From assembly GCA_006503535.1 (NCBI GenBank), contig QYRS01000004.1, positions 2,728,001 through 2,792,000 on the forward strand: DNA of 64,000 nucleotides, read 5' to 3'. Under the pieces are notes generated by a model that was not told the origin of the DNA, ran no database searches, and saw only the letters and a list, made by a program, of their open reading frames with translations. Positions 13,101 through 26,333 of this stretch are shown one piece after another. The first letter of the stretch is position 1. Each line of letters opens with the position of its first letter. A program made the position numbers and the translations under genes. Source of the stretch: Arthrinium phaeospermum. Lineage: Eukaryota; Ascomycota; Sordariomycetes; Amphisphaeriales; Apiosporaceae.

Positions 13101-16100
13101 ATTGGGTCGAAATGGTTGATTCCAGCCGGCCACCCCCTTGCCATCCTCATTCCAAGACTCCGTGCAATGCCTGCCTGCTCATGAACTGTTGGACATAGCA
13201 GGACCATCTATCATCTTGCAGCTGCAGGTCACCTGGCCCAGAAGCCATTATTGGCCCCCGCACGTAAGGACCCGTTCGCCCTTCCCCTCAAGGAACCCTG
13301 GGTTCGCCAGTCGGCAGGCTCAACGACCTCCACGTCAGAGCCTCTCCTCTGTCGCACATCCCGTCGCATCACGCCTCCAAATTCATTTATTACTTGACCC
13401 CAAAATACTACAAGCAGGAAAGTACCAAATGCTCGGGTATTAGAAGAGGCCGGTGAAGGCATATTTACGCAGGGCCAAGGCTGCTGATGGGCTACCGCCC
13501 TTGCCGTCATCGATATGCCGCAAACTCACCTGTTGGCAGATAGTCTCATGCATTGCGACGGAAGCGGCACATCGCAATCAGATCACCAACTCAACCCCCC
13601 ACTTTCACTTGTAAGGGGTGTAGGGCATTTGCTGACCCGAAAGATAGCCACATCTTGCGATCATCGTCAGCCTGACCAATGTTCGCACTTGTGTTGAAGA
13701 CATGCCTTTTCGGTGAACACAAGTCTCATACATTCCGGCCAATCGAGAGAATATGGCCTTGCAGTCGCTAGTTGAGAGGGTGCGAAGAAGGAAGGTCACC
13801 ACGGCTGCTGTTGCAGCTTTTGAGACACTCGGCTGAAAAGCCATCAGGTCTGCTTTTATCCCTCGAGGCAACAAAAGGCGGCGCCACTCGGCATGAAAAG
13901 TCTCACTTGCGCTCTTGTCACTTGCCTTGTTCATGTATGCGTCGAAAAGTGCACTTTTTCACGAAGAAATTCCACGATAATCAAGGTAAGACATGGTGAG
14001 GCCCCGAGTGTCATGTCACAAGGCAATCACCGTGTTGCCTGTTGCCGCACACTGTCAGAAGGTACTCCGGACAGCAAGTACCCCCTAAAAGGGGGTCAGG
14101 TCCCAGGGAACTGGATGGCATGGACCGGGGTACAGCGTGCCGGGCAAGGCAAGCAAGGGAGAAGAAGTTGCGGCAGGCAGCTAGCCTTAGGGATCCACCT
14201 CAGCGTCCATCATGTGGTGGCAGGGATGATACAAGGCAATCCAGCATGTAAACAGCCTGACCTCACCGAGCACGTTAGGGCCGCTTCCGAGCTGCCGGGT
14301 TCTACTTGTCGGCCATCGGATGGCAAGAATATGGTATAGGGACAGTTGTGTGCCGCCCTCGGCACACCGCAGCCTCCCCTGACAGATTATACATAGCTTG
14401 ACCGTGGAGAACTTGTGTCCTGACGAATCAATACAATACCAAGCTTCTGGTATTTTGGTAATATGATAACTAGACGTTGTACCGCTAGGGAGGCACAAAG
14501 AGCGTCTCCTGATAAAATATAAACACAAGTGTCAGATTGGTGATACCTATCAACATGCGATAGCCACGCGTGTAATACAGGTGTTTCCCTGAGAATGGTG
14601 CCCCGTCGGCGGTCATCTTGGGAAGGGACACGGCTGGGAATGCAGCAGGGTGCCTCCCGAGCAGCTATTGTCAGGGATTCTCGAGGCCTGTGGGCAAGTA
14701 CCAACCTGGCGGTCACTTCCCATTTTGTGTATTTCCGAGGAAAGATTACTCAACATTCCAGTCTCAGGGGGGAGCGAACGGCGCCAAAAGCAATAAGTAG
14801 CATGCACCAACGAGAGGAGATTGTGTTGTACAGGACACCACTACCAGTCCTGACCGCCTCTTTGCGGCTCAACAACGCGTACCGGAAGAACGAAGACGCG
14901 CATATTGCCCAGTTAGCGAGGCTGGATCTAGATAGATGCATAACAGGCAGGCAATAAGCCGAGAAAAGACGGTTCTTTGGAGATCTGAAGAGATTGCACT
15001 CCTCTCTGCCTTTCTAGGACTGCCATGGCTGGGTTGCCTAGCTCGCCCCTTTTCGCGTAGCGGCACGCGCATTCGCGAAGGCCGAAGGCATCGAGGCCCT
15101 CTAAGCCCGTATTGACCCGACTTGCACCGACAACAGTGGTACTGCTTGGGCCTACTTGCTCCTGCGAGGCTCCCCCTGAATCGGTGCCGAATGCGCCGCG
15201 CCCGTCGGCTCTGCCTCCAGCAGCTACACGTCCTTTCGCCGATTGCCGAGCATACTCCTCCCGGCGCCACTTCGTCTCGCGAAAGCACGCTACTCCTTCC
15301 CCGACCGATACGGCCCGAAGACCATGTCGCGCGGAAAACGGGGTGCCTAGGGCTTCTGACCGCGGTGTCGTGGAGTGAGCACGCGCCTAGGCACGATTGC
15401 AACACAGATTCCGAGAAGAAAGCATCGATGCTTCGACAGAAGAATATACCCTCGTCCGTAAAGAGCCATTGCTCATGAGGCGCTGGCAAGTGGTGCGTCA
15501 CTCTCCAACACCACATCCTTATTAGAAGAATAGGAGCATGATACTGGCCCCGTCAGGGCCTGTAGATGCCTCTTGCAGTGATAGGTTGTCTGCGTGTAGA
15601 CTTGAGGAACGATCTCAACATAGTCCCGCCCGCTGACTACTCTTGGAGACTGGGAACTTCTCGTAGCTGATTGGGCTCCTGGTAGTCTATGGTGCTTGTA
15701 TTTGGAACATTCTATCGTAGGCGGTTATGTATGGGTAGCCATCAACCCTCTTGGACTTATGGAAAGAACTTCTCAAGCGTTGTGGTAGAGCTCCCAATCC
15801 AACAGCAATCATTCTTCTTGCCGCAGTTTCCCCCTTAAAGCTAGATATGGGAGATTTCTTTCGTAGGCTGTTGCATGGTTCTATCGCGAAAGCCAAAGCT
15901 GCTCCCTATCTGTGACTGGTCCCAGGTCGCCTGCCCCTATCGTTTGCGCCGCTGCCCCATGTCAACCAAACAGCTATAGCCAGTATCGCGATTTACATGA
16001 GAATCTACTACAGTTTTTATCGATGTCATATTTAGCTGGTGCCGTACCCTGTTGTGCCTGGCCTGTCGTCTACGGAAATGGTTCTACCTTGTGCAGACCC

Positions 16101-19100
16101 AACTTTGTCAGCAACTAACATGTACGCAGCCGTCGAATGTTACAGTAGAATAAACGTATATATTTCTGCATCGATTAGTGCATAATGCTAATCACTGTGT
16201 TAATTCTGTGTATACCCAATCAGTTACTTCCGAACGGTTGTTTTGTGGCTTCTGGGATTGTAATTACATCGTTACATCGTTGGCGACTCCAACCGTCTCC
16301 CATCACCCCTATCTTCACCACGATCTTCTTTCCAACTCGTGCGCCCGCTTGACATGAGAATTGTTTGTTGACCTTCTGAAACTAATGACTGACTCCATCG
16401 GGATAAGTTGTAGAGTGGTCAGACAGCTGGGAGAGCGTCGACGTTCATCTCCACTGCTGCCAATCGCCCATTCCTTGCTAGATCGGGCGCGGTGGTTTCA
16501 ATCGCCACTGACCTTGGGCATCAGCAAGATGTCTCCAATCAACACAAACTTGACGCAAGGGTTACCAGCGACAATTGCTTCCTGCTGTCAGCTGTCCTTT
16601 GGTGGGGGGCCATCGCTGACTTAGAGGGCCCCAATCTGGGGACGGAGATGTTGTATCTATGCATGCGAGGTTCTCTTAGTAGATCGTCTACAAGTATTCG
16701 TTGATATTTTCAATCTCGGACGTCGCCCAATAGATCAATAGCTATCGCGGTATATGTGAACATTGATCAAGTGACACAAGATACCCTTCCCACCACTATT
16801 GGGTAGTGGTACTCCCCCTTGCTGCCGCGGAAGCAACGGGACCACCGGGTAAGAGAAGGCCAGCGATCTAGCATATTCCTTGATTCAGTATTCACATATA
16901 GATCCAACAGTCATGTTCACTGGGCGAGCCAAACTCCTGCTGTCATCTCTTAGCTCACCCCTTCGCAGACTCATCAGTGGCTAGCCAGTAAGGAGGACCG
17001 CTGATCAGGACCGGTCTGCGACGCCCAAACCACCCCCAGCGCGGCACAAATTACAGCGATTGAGCATGCATAAACTATCCAACGATCTATTTGACGGTGG
17101 CGTTGTGGCTCCATGAGGAGCAGCAAGTGAAGCTTGCCGGCAGGCATCTATAGTAGCGGCCTGGCCATCTGCCGAGATGCAGTCCCGCTGTATGTGTAGG
17201 CTCCACGAGCAAACCTTTGACGCAGTGCTTGAGAGGCTCTCAGTGAATGACATTTAGCCGCTATCTGAGCTCCCTTCAAGTCATATCTCATGACCCCCAA
17301 AGGTTACGATCATGCCAAAAGTCGGAACATAATCGTATGGATTACGGCAGATATTACTGTCAAAACGAATTGCCCCGAGAGACTCGCTAACGAGTTATCA
17401 TTTCCAAAAAGTATGTATGTTAAAGGGATGAGCCTAGTAGCAATCATGCTCGCATGTATAATGTTATTCTACAACTGATCAGGCGATTCTATCACCAATA
17501 CACTATGTTGAACCCTGCTTAGGTTATGACCTTGAGCAAAGAATATGTATCTCGGTTGTTTTCGCGTTTCCACACCTTGTTAATGCTGATGTATAATATC
17601 AAGTACGTGGAAACGACCCAATGGTTTTCTGAAGCGAAAAGCCGTCGACGCTTGCCAGAGTCTTGAATGTCGGTGGTCGTCTTTCCTGTCGATCCTAGGC
17701 AGAAAATAGAAACGACTTGACCATTCCGTGGATACGGGATGGCATGCCTAATACCTGTCAAAACCGAATCGGATCGATACACCGCGATTGCAGAGACATT
17801 ATAAGATTGCAGTCCATTTTAGATGTAAATGAGTAGATGGAATTTTTGAATGCTTCGTTCCTAGCACTTAAGATTCTGACTACCTACAGTGGCTCGGGTG
17901 CCATGTCATATCATCGCTCCAAAGCCAGCCAGCCAGCATAAATCTGTGGATAACGGGGGTTCTTACTAGTCACAACTTCCCCATACCATACAGTTATCGA
18001 AGCAACGCCATTTCTTATTCATTTGTATAGGAATAGATAGATCTGCGTGGTCCCGTTGTACGTGCCGCCGATCCAGGTTAGTGCGCGGGAGCCGCCTCTT
18101 CTGGCCGAGTGCATGAGCGCCAGCAGGGGCCCCTGGAAACTGCGTCAAACCGTACTTACACGCATCTCAAAGGAGAAATTCATTCGTGAAGTTCGCTTAG
18201 CCGATGGTCCATCCCGAGTGTTTCTAGCTAGGATGGGGTACTTCGGACAGGGAGGGCACCCTTGACAGCTTATCACAACCTGCCCAGGTGCAAAAATAGT
18301 CCATGATAGGAAACTAGCAGGTTCGAGGGTCCAGGCCTCTTCTCCGATGACAGATATTACGTTACAATGACGGGGGATGTCTTTCTGGCGAGGGTCGTGA
18401 GTGCCAGCTGCAATACCCTGGTCCAACCTCCAAAGTCTGCATCGTGTGTAATCTACGAACCCCGCGCGTGGCTACGCCAAGACCACAAGGATCCTAGACG
18501 AGAGGAACCGACCACGCTCAGGAGAGATGAACAAGATACACTTGTCCTTGAGTGAAGAGCCGCCGTAAGCTCTCGAATGATAGTGAAAACTAACCTTTCC
18601 ATGCGCTGGCGCGACCGCAACATCCATGGATGATAGATCACGAAAGAGGTCGACCGGTGTGCTTAGTCCGATGAACTGGATCACACAAGAGCCGCATGCT
18701 CACCAATGAAGCCAGATGGGAAGCCAGATTTCATGACCTCCAAACAAGGTACTTCCTTGTCGAATCTGTTCTGGCCGGCCCATTCGGCGTCCTGCGAGGA
18801 TGCCACACTCGATCTTCGTATGCGACGAACGCGGGGGTTAGCGGTTTAGTTTTCTTTTTCACGATATAGTGCTATGCAGTCTGCACCTCGGATTGCCATT
18901 TCATCCCATATTCTATATCACGATCGGCTAACTTGCAAGCAGCATGGCCCCCCCTGCCTAGCGGCAAGCTGGCTGGCCAAAATGGACCAACCTCCTGTGG
19001 CATCCTTGAAGCGCATCCAACTTCTTCACAAAAGTAAGCGAACCCATTTGAGCCGCTACGACTTCATCCCGCGCTCTGTCGTCAGACTCAAGCACCCAAC

Positions 19101-21285
19101 CTGGAAGGCGCTCCGAAAATCGACTCGATTTGACCTCCGGGCTGTAAATAGACCACGTGCATGTGTTTCTTTTCACGCTGACTAAAGTAACTGAAACGCA
19201 ACAGTGTTTTCGGGTTGTGTCTTGCACACGCACTACCGAGACAGCTGGAAGCTTTGTGTATGCCGGAGCTCTCAGGTGTGGCAGCAGCATCAACTACCAT
19301 CTCGGAATGGAAAGGCAAAGCAAGGGCTATGCCGTTTGCCGGCCTCGTGACCATAAAGATGTGTGATCTGCTGAAAACGTACAGGCGCCACATCTGCAGA
19401 ATTGTTACATCGAGATATCAGACCTCCACGGCATCCTTGGAGTAGTAGCGCCATAAGACATGCGAAATGTCGACAGCGGCACGGCAAGGGTGCCTTTTGC
19501 TCCCAATGGAGAATGACCGGGAAACCCGTTCGAAAGCGCTCCCATCACTCAACGCGCCAAAGTGCCTATTGCTTTCCACTTATCCGACGCCATTGACAGC
19601 TTTGGTGTGATCCCCCTCTGCTCTCGAACTTCTCGTCAAGCTGTGGCCTCTCTGTCTTCTCCGACCCGACTCGAACACAACAACAGCAGACCTTGTGCCT
19701 TTGGGCCTCTCCAAATATAAGACGTGAACCCTGGTCTATCTTTTTTATTGAGACCATGGACACAAGCTCTACCCGGCGGATTGGTAACAGGAGAGGTCTG
19801 TCTGCAATACCAAGTGAAAGCGTCGATGGTTAGATCTCGAAGGTGCCAAACACTGGCAAGGAGTCAAGCAGCAACTAGAGCCATTTGTGGTCATCGAGTA
19901 GCACTTACTATACTGGGAGCCAGTTGAGGCAAGCGCCAGGGTTAAAGTATGTAGTACATGTAAGATGTATGTAGGATCCCTTGCTTCCTATGTTGATGTA
20001 TGGAGTAGGTATGGCGCATGCGATTTCTGTAGCAGAGAGAGAAGTCCCGGTTGCAGCCGCTGTGCATGATCCAATCGTTTGCCCCCCTCCTTGCTCCCTC
20101 TGACAGGGCCCATTATATGTAAGTGTGTATGAAGTTCAGAGACATGGCGTGGCAGACGCTTTTTCTTTCTGTATGTGGATCTGTGCCTTCCCTCCCTTCC
20201 TACCTTCCTCCTGACCTGGTCAACTTGATAGATTTTTGGTTTTGCTGTTCCTCGATTACCTACTGCCATCTCTTTACACTTCTCTATCTGATCCCGAATG
20301 GATCCGAAGTCACGGTCCATGAGGCGCACCAGTGTCGCTTCCACTTTATTATTGGGCGGGTGTCTGCCTTGGCGGCTAAGGGGTCTACCTATCTTCGTGT
20401 TAAGTACCCTGGCATTACTGGACGGGTTGATAGGTACCACTTACTGCTTCTGTTGCATCAAACGTACTGCACCAAATAAAATCATTACCCAGCCCTGGGA
20501 GGTTTAAAAACATGGGGTGGCTTGTGAATCAGGCTCGTATGCATCGACTATGTTATCTTCCATCCCATGGCCGAGCAACTCCCCGACGCTATACCCTCGC
20601 CCGCATCGAGGATTTACCATTAGACCTTGGGCAACATCTTGAAACAATAGTTGCTGTCGCTTTCCTACCAGTCGGATTGACTGCCTGTCCCGACATGACC
20701 GAACCTTGTCGCATCGTCGCCCTGACCAAATGTGAAGTCCATGAGACGGCTTCGGGTTTTCGCCAACAAGAACCTGGCGACGAATACCCTCCCAGAAGTT
20801 GATCATGGATGACCCTGCTCAGAGGACAGACACCCATGCACCAGAAGCCCCTGCCCGATACCATCACCAGTCATGTTGGCAGGACCGTTGTTGGGCACCC
20901 ATATCCATTCCACCATATAGATATCACTCTGGCGGTGTGCGGCTCTGGCTGCCTTTCTTGATGACACTCTTGCCGAATTGCTTCAAAATTCCAGCGTGTG
21001 GTCCGCGTACACAATGACAAGCCCCTATCCCAGGAAACAAGGCAGCAGCAATCTTTGAGGCTGCCTAGCCTTTGGTTGGTCGAGGTGATCTTTCCTTCCT
21101 GTCCCACTGTTATTGATTGGTGCGACGTCGTCTCGTGTAAAAGTATTAACCCCTGATCTTCAAAATTCTGCCGCCTGGTACCCGACTCTGTCTGATGAGA
21201 ATCGCAGCGATATAAAGCAACAGTACCCATCTCGAAGGTGCCATGCCCTGTTGCCCTATTTGCGCACACTCGAGCTCCACAGAGT
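10129..21285. other. 11-kb gene-poor block
   Basis: No gene can be supported across this stretch. Reading frames are short, overlap on both strands, and lack recognisable motifs. The exception worth noting is a pair of adjacent minus-strand frames at 11490-12263, listed separately. A GC-richer patch at about 14,980-15,400 holds a long arginine-rich frame on the minus strand with opposing frames on the plus strand, which is what composition alone would give. I see no terminal repeats, tRNA, rRNA or intact transposase. Confidence 0.45.
11490..12263 (-). pseudogene. Unassigned coding-like block, possibly a broken gene
   Basis: Two consecutive minus-strand open stretches look more protein-like than their surroundings. 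The upstream one (about 12263-11958) contains TVFRPFDLVCNMTWALPQVL and GWEVLVASSRLVFRRRPG. The downstream one (about 11940-11490) contains CARRRNWCRGLCHKKSK and ends LPETVFAFEGSHD. A candidate intron starts with CAG|GTATCA near 12040, but the exon after its CAG soon meets a stop, so the two parts do not join cleanly. I do not recognise the family. It could be a decayed gene, an unusual intron arrangement, or chance. Confidence 0.25.
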
Positions 21286-22115
21286 ATGACGACATTCCGA
21301 TCCACGATGCCAAACTGCACTCGGCACGAAGACCAACACTTCAACACCACCGTCATATCCCAAGACATGAATACTGTTGTGGAGATAGGCAACACTGGGG
21401 ACGCCCCTGAGCCAGAAAGCGAAAGCCAGCCTGGGAATACTCGTCCCTATTATGTTGCCAACCATTCTGTTACCCCAAACTACTTGGGAGTAAACAACAA
21501 CATGAATGATGGGGAAAGTGTCGCGTACCATAGCGGCTTCAGTGACGGCGCTGCTCCCAACGCATGGCCTCAGCCTTGTTACAACTCCATGCCCTTTGAT
21601 TCGTATCACCACGATCCAACCGTCCATGTAGATGAGTACGGCAGATTCATCGGCGGAACGGATAGAGTGACATCTCCTGAGCCCTTTGTCAAAGCAAATG
21701 CAGGCTCGGATCCAACTAGGAAAAGCCGTAGCCACAGGCACACCACGGATACAGCTTCACGAGCTAAACATGACAAGTCGACAAGGGAAAAGACGTACTC
21801 AACTGATTCACACATGTCGCTGATCGTCGACCAGGGATCCGACCCGTAAGTCAGCCTTCTCGACTGATCTGACAAGACCATTTTCTGACCCGCAGCAGGG
21901 ACTTCGACGACAACGAGCAACCTCCCAGACAAAAAGTCAAGAAGAACAAACATAAATACAGGAAGAATAAGGATAACCTTGCTCAAGGCTTTGGCGACGA
22001 TCCCTGGTATCCTTTCGCTGGAAACGGGGACGGTCGCAACGACCGCGTCAGTCAGAGTGTGCTCGATCCAAACCTCCCACCGACCTCCTGGACAGTCAAT
22101 TCTTCAAAGGAGTAA
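21286..22115 (+). CDS. Uncharacterised 259-aa hydrophilic protein
   Basis: Two exons (21286-21845 and 21896-22115) separated by a 50-nt intron with a strong donor (GTAAGT) give 259 residues. The acceptor is a tandem cagcag (21893-21898): use of either AG keeps the frame and adds or removes one Arg. No domain is recognised. The protein is polar, rich in Asn, Asp, Ser and His, and has no signal peptide or membrane segment. A segment HVDEYGRFIGG and a lysine-rich patch (QKVKKNKHKYRKNKDN) in the second exon could be a nuclear localisation signal. Clean splicing that preserves the frame supports a real gene. It is isolated in a gene-poor region, so it may be lineage-restricted. The first in-frame ATG was taken. 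Confidence 0.6.
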
Positions 22116-23501
22116 CGAAGCAGCGGTAGTGTACGAGACGACCGACCGCAGTAACCATGCAAACAATGGAATCAACGCAGGCATTGATAGTTCCATTGCC
22201 ATGGTCATGTGTCCTCTCTTGCGGCATGACACATGCAATCCCTCATATACCCTGGATCACGGTCTTCGTTGTCTGGTGGCTCTCTGCGATGCGGGCTGGT
22301 GGTGTTGAACCACTTCAACGGGTATCTGGTAGAAGAAGAAGAGGATGAGAAAACGGTTATACGGGAGATTTGAAAATAGATCGGTCGTTTTGCCACGCTG
22401 TGGGATGTTGGCCACTCAAGCATGTGTCGGAGGCAAGGGGTTCTCGACTTGGTAGAGTTAGCTTGACGTCTTGCATTACAGAAAGCCTTGCTAGCTCAAC
22501 GAGGGATGGTATGGGCTCTGGGAGGGAATTGTTTTCTGCCTGTCCCTTTTCGATATTCCATAGATAAGGATTTCCGTTTGACACCATGTACGATGCGCCT
22601 ATGATGCACACATTCTTGTGCCGTACCAGTGCCGCGAAACCAAGCCCACACCCGACATGGTATGACATATGATACGTAACTATTCTTATATCGGGTGAAT
22701 GGGTCGCCCTGAGAGCAAACGAGTGCCACCCTCAGCTTTGAAACGATACGCCACATGCCTTCTACTCAACGAATTAAGGTGTCGAGAGGTCGAATCATCT
22801 CAACTCCATCCCAACTCATCTGACCGGGAAGCGTGATACCCCTACTGACCCATCACAGTCGTGAGTTGTAGACTGTTTAAGAAGCGCCCCAAACACGCAT
22901 GTGCAGCTTCGGTAGACATGCCGACACGAAGCGCTGGAGGCAACCTTGGTGACTTTGTCGTGCATTGTATGCATGGCCCCCTAAACTCCCCCCTTTTCAG
23001 GGACGCGCCAAACACCGGTCAGTAATATGAGGCGGGTCTGTGCCGTATCGTTACACGGCCCAACAATGCAATACGCACACGCACGAACAACGTAGGGGTC
23101 ACATCATGAAAGCCATTAGTTGATACGGATGAATACCACCCTCCCAAACCAACCCTTTCAAGGTTCTTTGGCTGGGCCACCAAAAGAAAAATCAATGATT
23201 GATTTGCCGTCCCAATCTGCAGCCACTCGAAAACGCGGGAAGAACGAACGAACCAGTTGGGCTGTAACGCGACCAGCTGTCGGGACTTGGCAGCCGGAGA
23301 GGGCTGTGCAACGGCAATATGCAAGTTGCCTCATTCGCCACGGGGTGCAGTGCAAAAAGCCCCTGCCGTGGTTGGTGCGGAAGGCCGCGATGGCGGAAGT
23401 CGGTTGATTAGTGGATAATAATAACCAATGCGAAGCAACGAAACCTATCGGCGCTGACCGAACCCCTGAATCTTGGACGTCTAATCGATTTTGCCCCCGG
23501 T
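22116..23501. other. No gene seen
   Basis: About 1.4 kb downstream of the orphan gene with only short, motif-free frames on both strands. Confidence 0.5.
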
Positions 23502-23785
23502 ATGTCTCAACACGACAAGCGCAACAGGAGGCCGCTATACGATACGATACAGCCGGATACTAGTACTGAGCCTTGGAGGCAGGATCCAGACAGTAGACCG
23601 CAAGAACTTCGTACAACCTTGGAGGGTTATATGAACAAGATAGCTCTGGCCCAGACGAAATGTATGTATCTCGAAGACACAAACAAGGAAATCAAACTCC
23701 ACATTGTTGGTACAGACTAATTGCATGCTTTGAAGCAGCAATCGCCAATAAATATACACAAACGGCCATGCTCTTGCCCTTGTGA
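23502..23785 (+). CDS. Possible small two-exon gene
   Basis: An ATG at 23502 opens 53 codons (MSQHDKRNRRPLYDTIQP...) ending at a good donor (GTATGT, from 23662). An intron of about 74-77 nt with branch CTAAT leads to a tandem acceptor aagcag (23733-23738). Both acceptors keep the frame, and the second exon reads IANKYTQTAMLLPL then stop. The product would be about 68-69 residues, charged, without signal peptide or recognised domain. The end is uncertain: the last codons overlap another donor (GTGAGA at 23782). Splicing to an acceptor at 23934-23936 would add about 28 residues (SQINEFDRLNLPSKP...) and overlap the 3' end of the convergent LRR gene. Chance is a real alternative for a gene this small. 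Confidence 0.35.
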
Positions 23786-23981
23786 GACCTCGCACAAGAT
23801 TATGAGCGAGTCTTTAGTTCCCTACCCGTACTGTCACATCAGGGTGGCGCTCTAGTATACACCTATCAGGCCTTAGGCCTGGGGATATGCTTGCATCATC
23901 TTGTGACACGTTCTTCCCATTTTGATATATACAGGTCTCAGATCAACGAATTTGATCGCCTAAATCTCCCATCTAAACCAG

Positions 23982-25715
23982 CTAGCCCTCTTCTACCTCC
24001 GGCTCTGGGGCAAAACTGAATCTCACAGTGCCCGGAAAACTAGTGCCATAGGGCGTAGATTCCGGGAGGCAGCCCCATGAGCACGCTCGCTTCATGAAGG
24101 GCACAGACTTTTTGTCTAGTTCAGAAATATCGATGGGACAGATAGACAACCCGTTGACCAAGGAGACCATGCCCAAGTCCCACCACTCGATCCACTGCGC
24201 AAGCGGCCTGACGACAGGCTTTCGGCAGGTGGAACAAGGCACCGTACCGGAGTTCCCGTTCGCATCGGCCTGTGCGTTGAGATCCCGCAGTGTGTCTGCC
24301 AGATGGTGGGGGTCGCTCCCCTCCAGCCATTCTGGAAGCTGCTCACGGTGTGCTGTTCGCGAACAAGACCGAAGCGCAATCTCCATCAGAGAAGGTACCC
24401 GACTGAAAGACGTGGCCGTCGCGTTGCTGTCGCGTACCGAGCGGGGGAGCGCTGGCGGAGAAGTGAGCTCCTCAGTCTCAACAACCAATGGAGACACGCC
24501 ATCTTCTGTTGGCAATTCAGGGAGGGTGAACTGTGAGAGTTGAACACCACGACTGTCGGTGAACTGAACCGGTGACCGAGCGGCAAGGAGCATCTGCCAC
24601 ACATCTAGTGGAAGGCCGGTGCGATGCCGGAATTCTTCGTCCTCGGGTAAGCTGGCATCCTTATCCAGCCAGGCGCGGATGGTTTTGCCATCATATGCCT
24701 TCTTTCCTTCTGTCTCGTGAAGCAACATTGCGTCCTGTGGCTCGTTAGATAAGCTGGGGAACAGCGCTCCCTGATCCTGGCGCTGATCCGGCTGATGGAA
24801 CGGATTGGGGTGTATGATCAATTCCTTCAATTTGCCATCAAACGTCATGAGGTCAAGTAACTCTGCAGGGAGATATCGTAAACGAGTCAGAGATATGTTC
24901 AAAGTCTTGAGATTCCGCAAATTCCCAATGGCCGGTGGTAGCTCAATAATCTGGGTGTTCCGCAGGCTGAGGACAGAAAGGAACTCTAGTTTGAAAAGCG
25001 CACTGGGTGCGCGAATAAGCGGGTTGCCAGAGAGGAATATCTTCAAGGCCGGATCTTTGTGCTCAAACGGCACTCCGTCAGTGACAAGTGGAATACACGA
25101 GAGTTCACTCAGAGATGATAGAACAGCGTCAGATAATCCTTCGAGTCCAAGTGAGCTTCGCGTGGTGTTAGTAGGGGTATCATGTTAAGTTGGGCGCGTT
25201 GCGGAAGCTCACGTTAGATCAAGGTTCTCCCTGCCCAGGTCAATGGCCTCTTTGATTCGCCGGTGGGCTTCTCTTTCGGCTGGAGAAGGCACGGTAACTG
25301 GTCGCGACACATTGAGCTGGGGTATTCTGGGATTGGCAGTGAGGCCGATTTCCATCCCGACTTCTTCCATGTCAGTCGAGATGTCGCTTCCCATCCAGAC
25401 GCCGCTGTCAAACTGGCGCTGGAATGTCCGCTTCGTCTGGGGATTCGGTCGAACTTCGTCACCAAAGGCTGAGTCGCCCGAGGCCGGATGTTGGTGAAAC
25501 CAGCTACCAACATATCGCTTTTTCCGCTGCCTCCCACCCTGCGCGTAGTTTTCCACATTTGGATCGTCATCACTTGAGAAAACGGCAGGATCACTGGAGT
25601 TTGAGAATATTGGTGGCGCGTTATTTGCACCCCTGACGCGCTTGCGCGTGAAGCTCTGGCTTCCAGAATCCCAGGAGACTGAAGGTAGTGGGGGCAGGGT
25701 TGGCTCGTCGGCCAT
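23982..25715 (-). CDS. Leucine-rich repeat protein
   Basis: Two exons (25715-25213 and 25155-23982) with a 57-nt intron (donor GTGAGC, branch CTAAC) give 558 residues. The amino third is polar and probably disordered (SRKRVRG-like basic patch, then SSDDDPN). Leucine-rich repeats run from about residue 165 to 270, with segments such as LDLTSLGLEGL, LSVLSLRNTQIIELPPAIG and LKTLNISLTRLRYLPAEL. These follow the LxxLxLxxNxL and LPxxI pattern of SDS22/Ras-suppressor-type repeats. The carboxyl third carries two paired-cysteine motifs, CSTCRKP and CSWGC, with another Cys between (SICPID), so it may bind zinc. LRR proteins of this kind are protein-binding scaffolds; the partner is unknown. Start: the ATG after the upstream stop, MADEPTLPPLPS. 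No signal peptide or membrane segment. Confidence 0.85.
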
Positions 25716-26333
25716 GGCGACAACGTTCACTTATAAGACACTGGGGAAATAATAAAAAGAACGGTGCAGTCTCGGTCGATACTATGTATAAGCCCTGGAG
25801 CCGTGCCGTGTCCGTACGTGAGTGGGTACGGTAAGACCGGTTTGCTATGGTGGTGATGCAGGCGATGTTGAGGGGGGAGAGCAGCCAATGGAAAACGCGA
25901 CACGCGACAAGTTGGTAGTGACGCAGAAAACAATGCGCCGGCCCCACCATCATGCGGAGCTATCCGTCCCACATCCCGGGCGGACCCCTTTTTCTCCAGA
26001 GAGAACCCGAGACTTTTTCCATCTTGGCGTTTCTTCCATTACAATGATATTGATTCTAAACCCTCAAGGCCTCGCTGCTTCTTCCCCTCCTTCCTTTTTG
26101 GTTCTTTTTCGTAACAGAGATGGTGCATGGCATAAGCTACAGGCTATGGTTTTCCCCATCACCATCAGCTAGTACCAAGAGTACACAGCCAAAAGCTTTC
26201 GTCGCTCTGGTATCAGAGCGTTTTTAGGGGTCCCAATAGCGATGAAGTCGTGAGGTTCCTCGTTGCTCTTCACGCGAGAAATTCGTTTGGTTTGATATGC
26301 TGAGCTTACTATTAGATGGGTGGTCGTTTCAAC
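25716..26333. other. Intergenic region between two minus-strand genes
   Basis: Upstream of the LRR gene and downstream of the phosducin-like gene. It should hold the LRR promoter and the neighbour's 3' UTR. No distinct motif was identified. Confidence 0.4.

Noticed and set aside
14869..15516. 215-codon minus-strand frame
   Set aside because: Arginine/serine-rich with opposing open frames on the plus strand, as expected from local GC composition; no motif.
18006..18140. Minus-strand fragment ending LTWIGGTYNGTTQIYLFLYK
   Set aside because: Reads like the end of a protein, but only about 41 codons, with no joinable upstream exon.
1..24000. Starship-type or other large mobile element
   Set aside because: No tyrosine recombinase captain, no terminal repeats, and no element boundary could be read.
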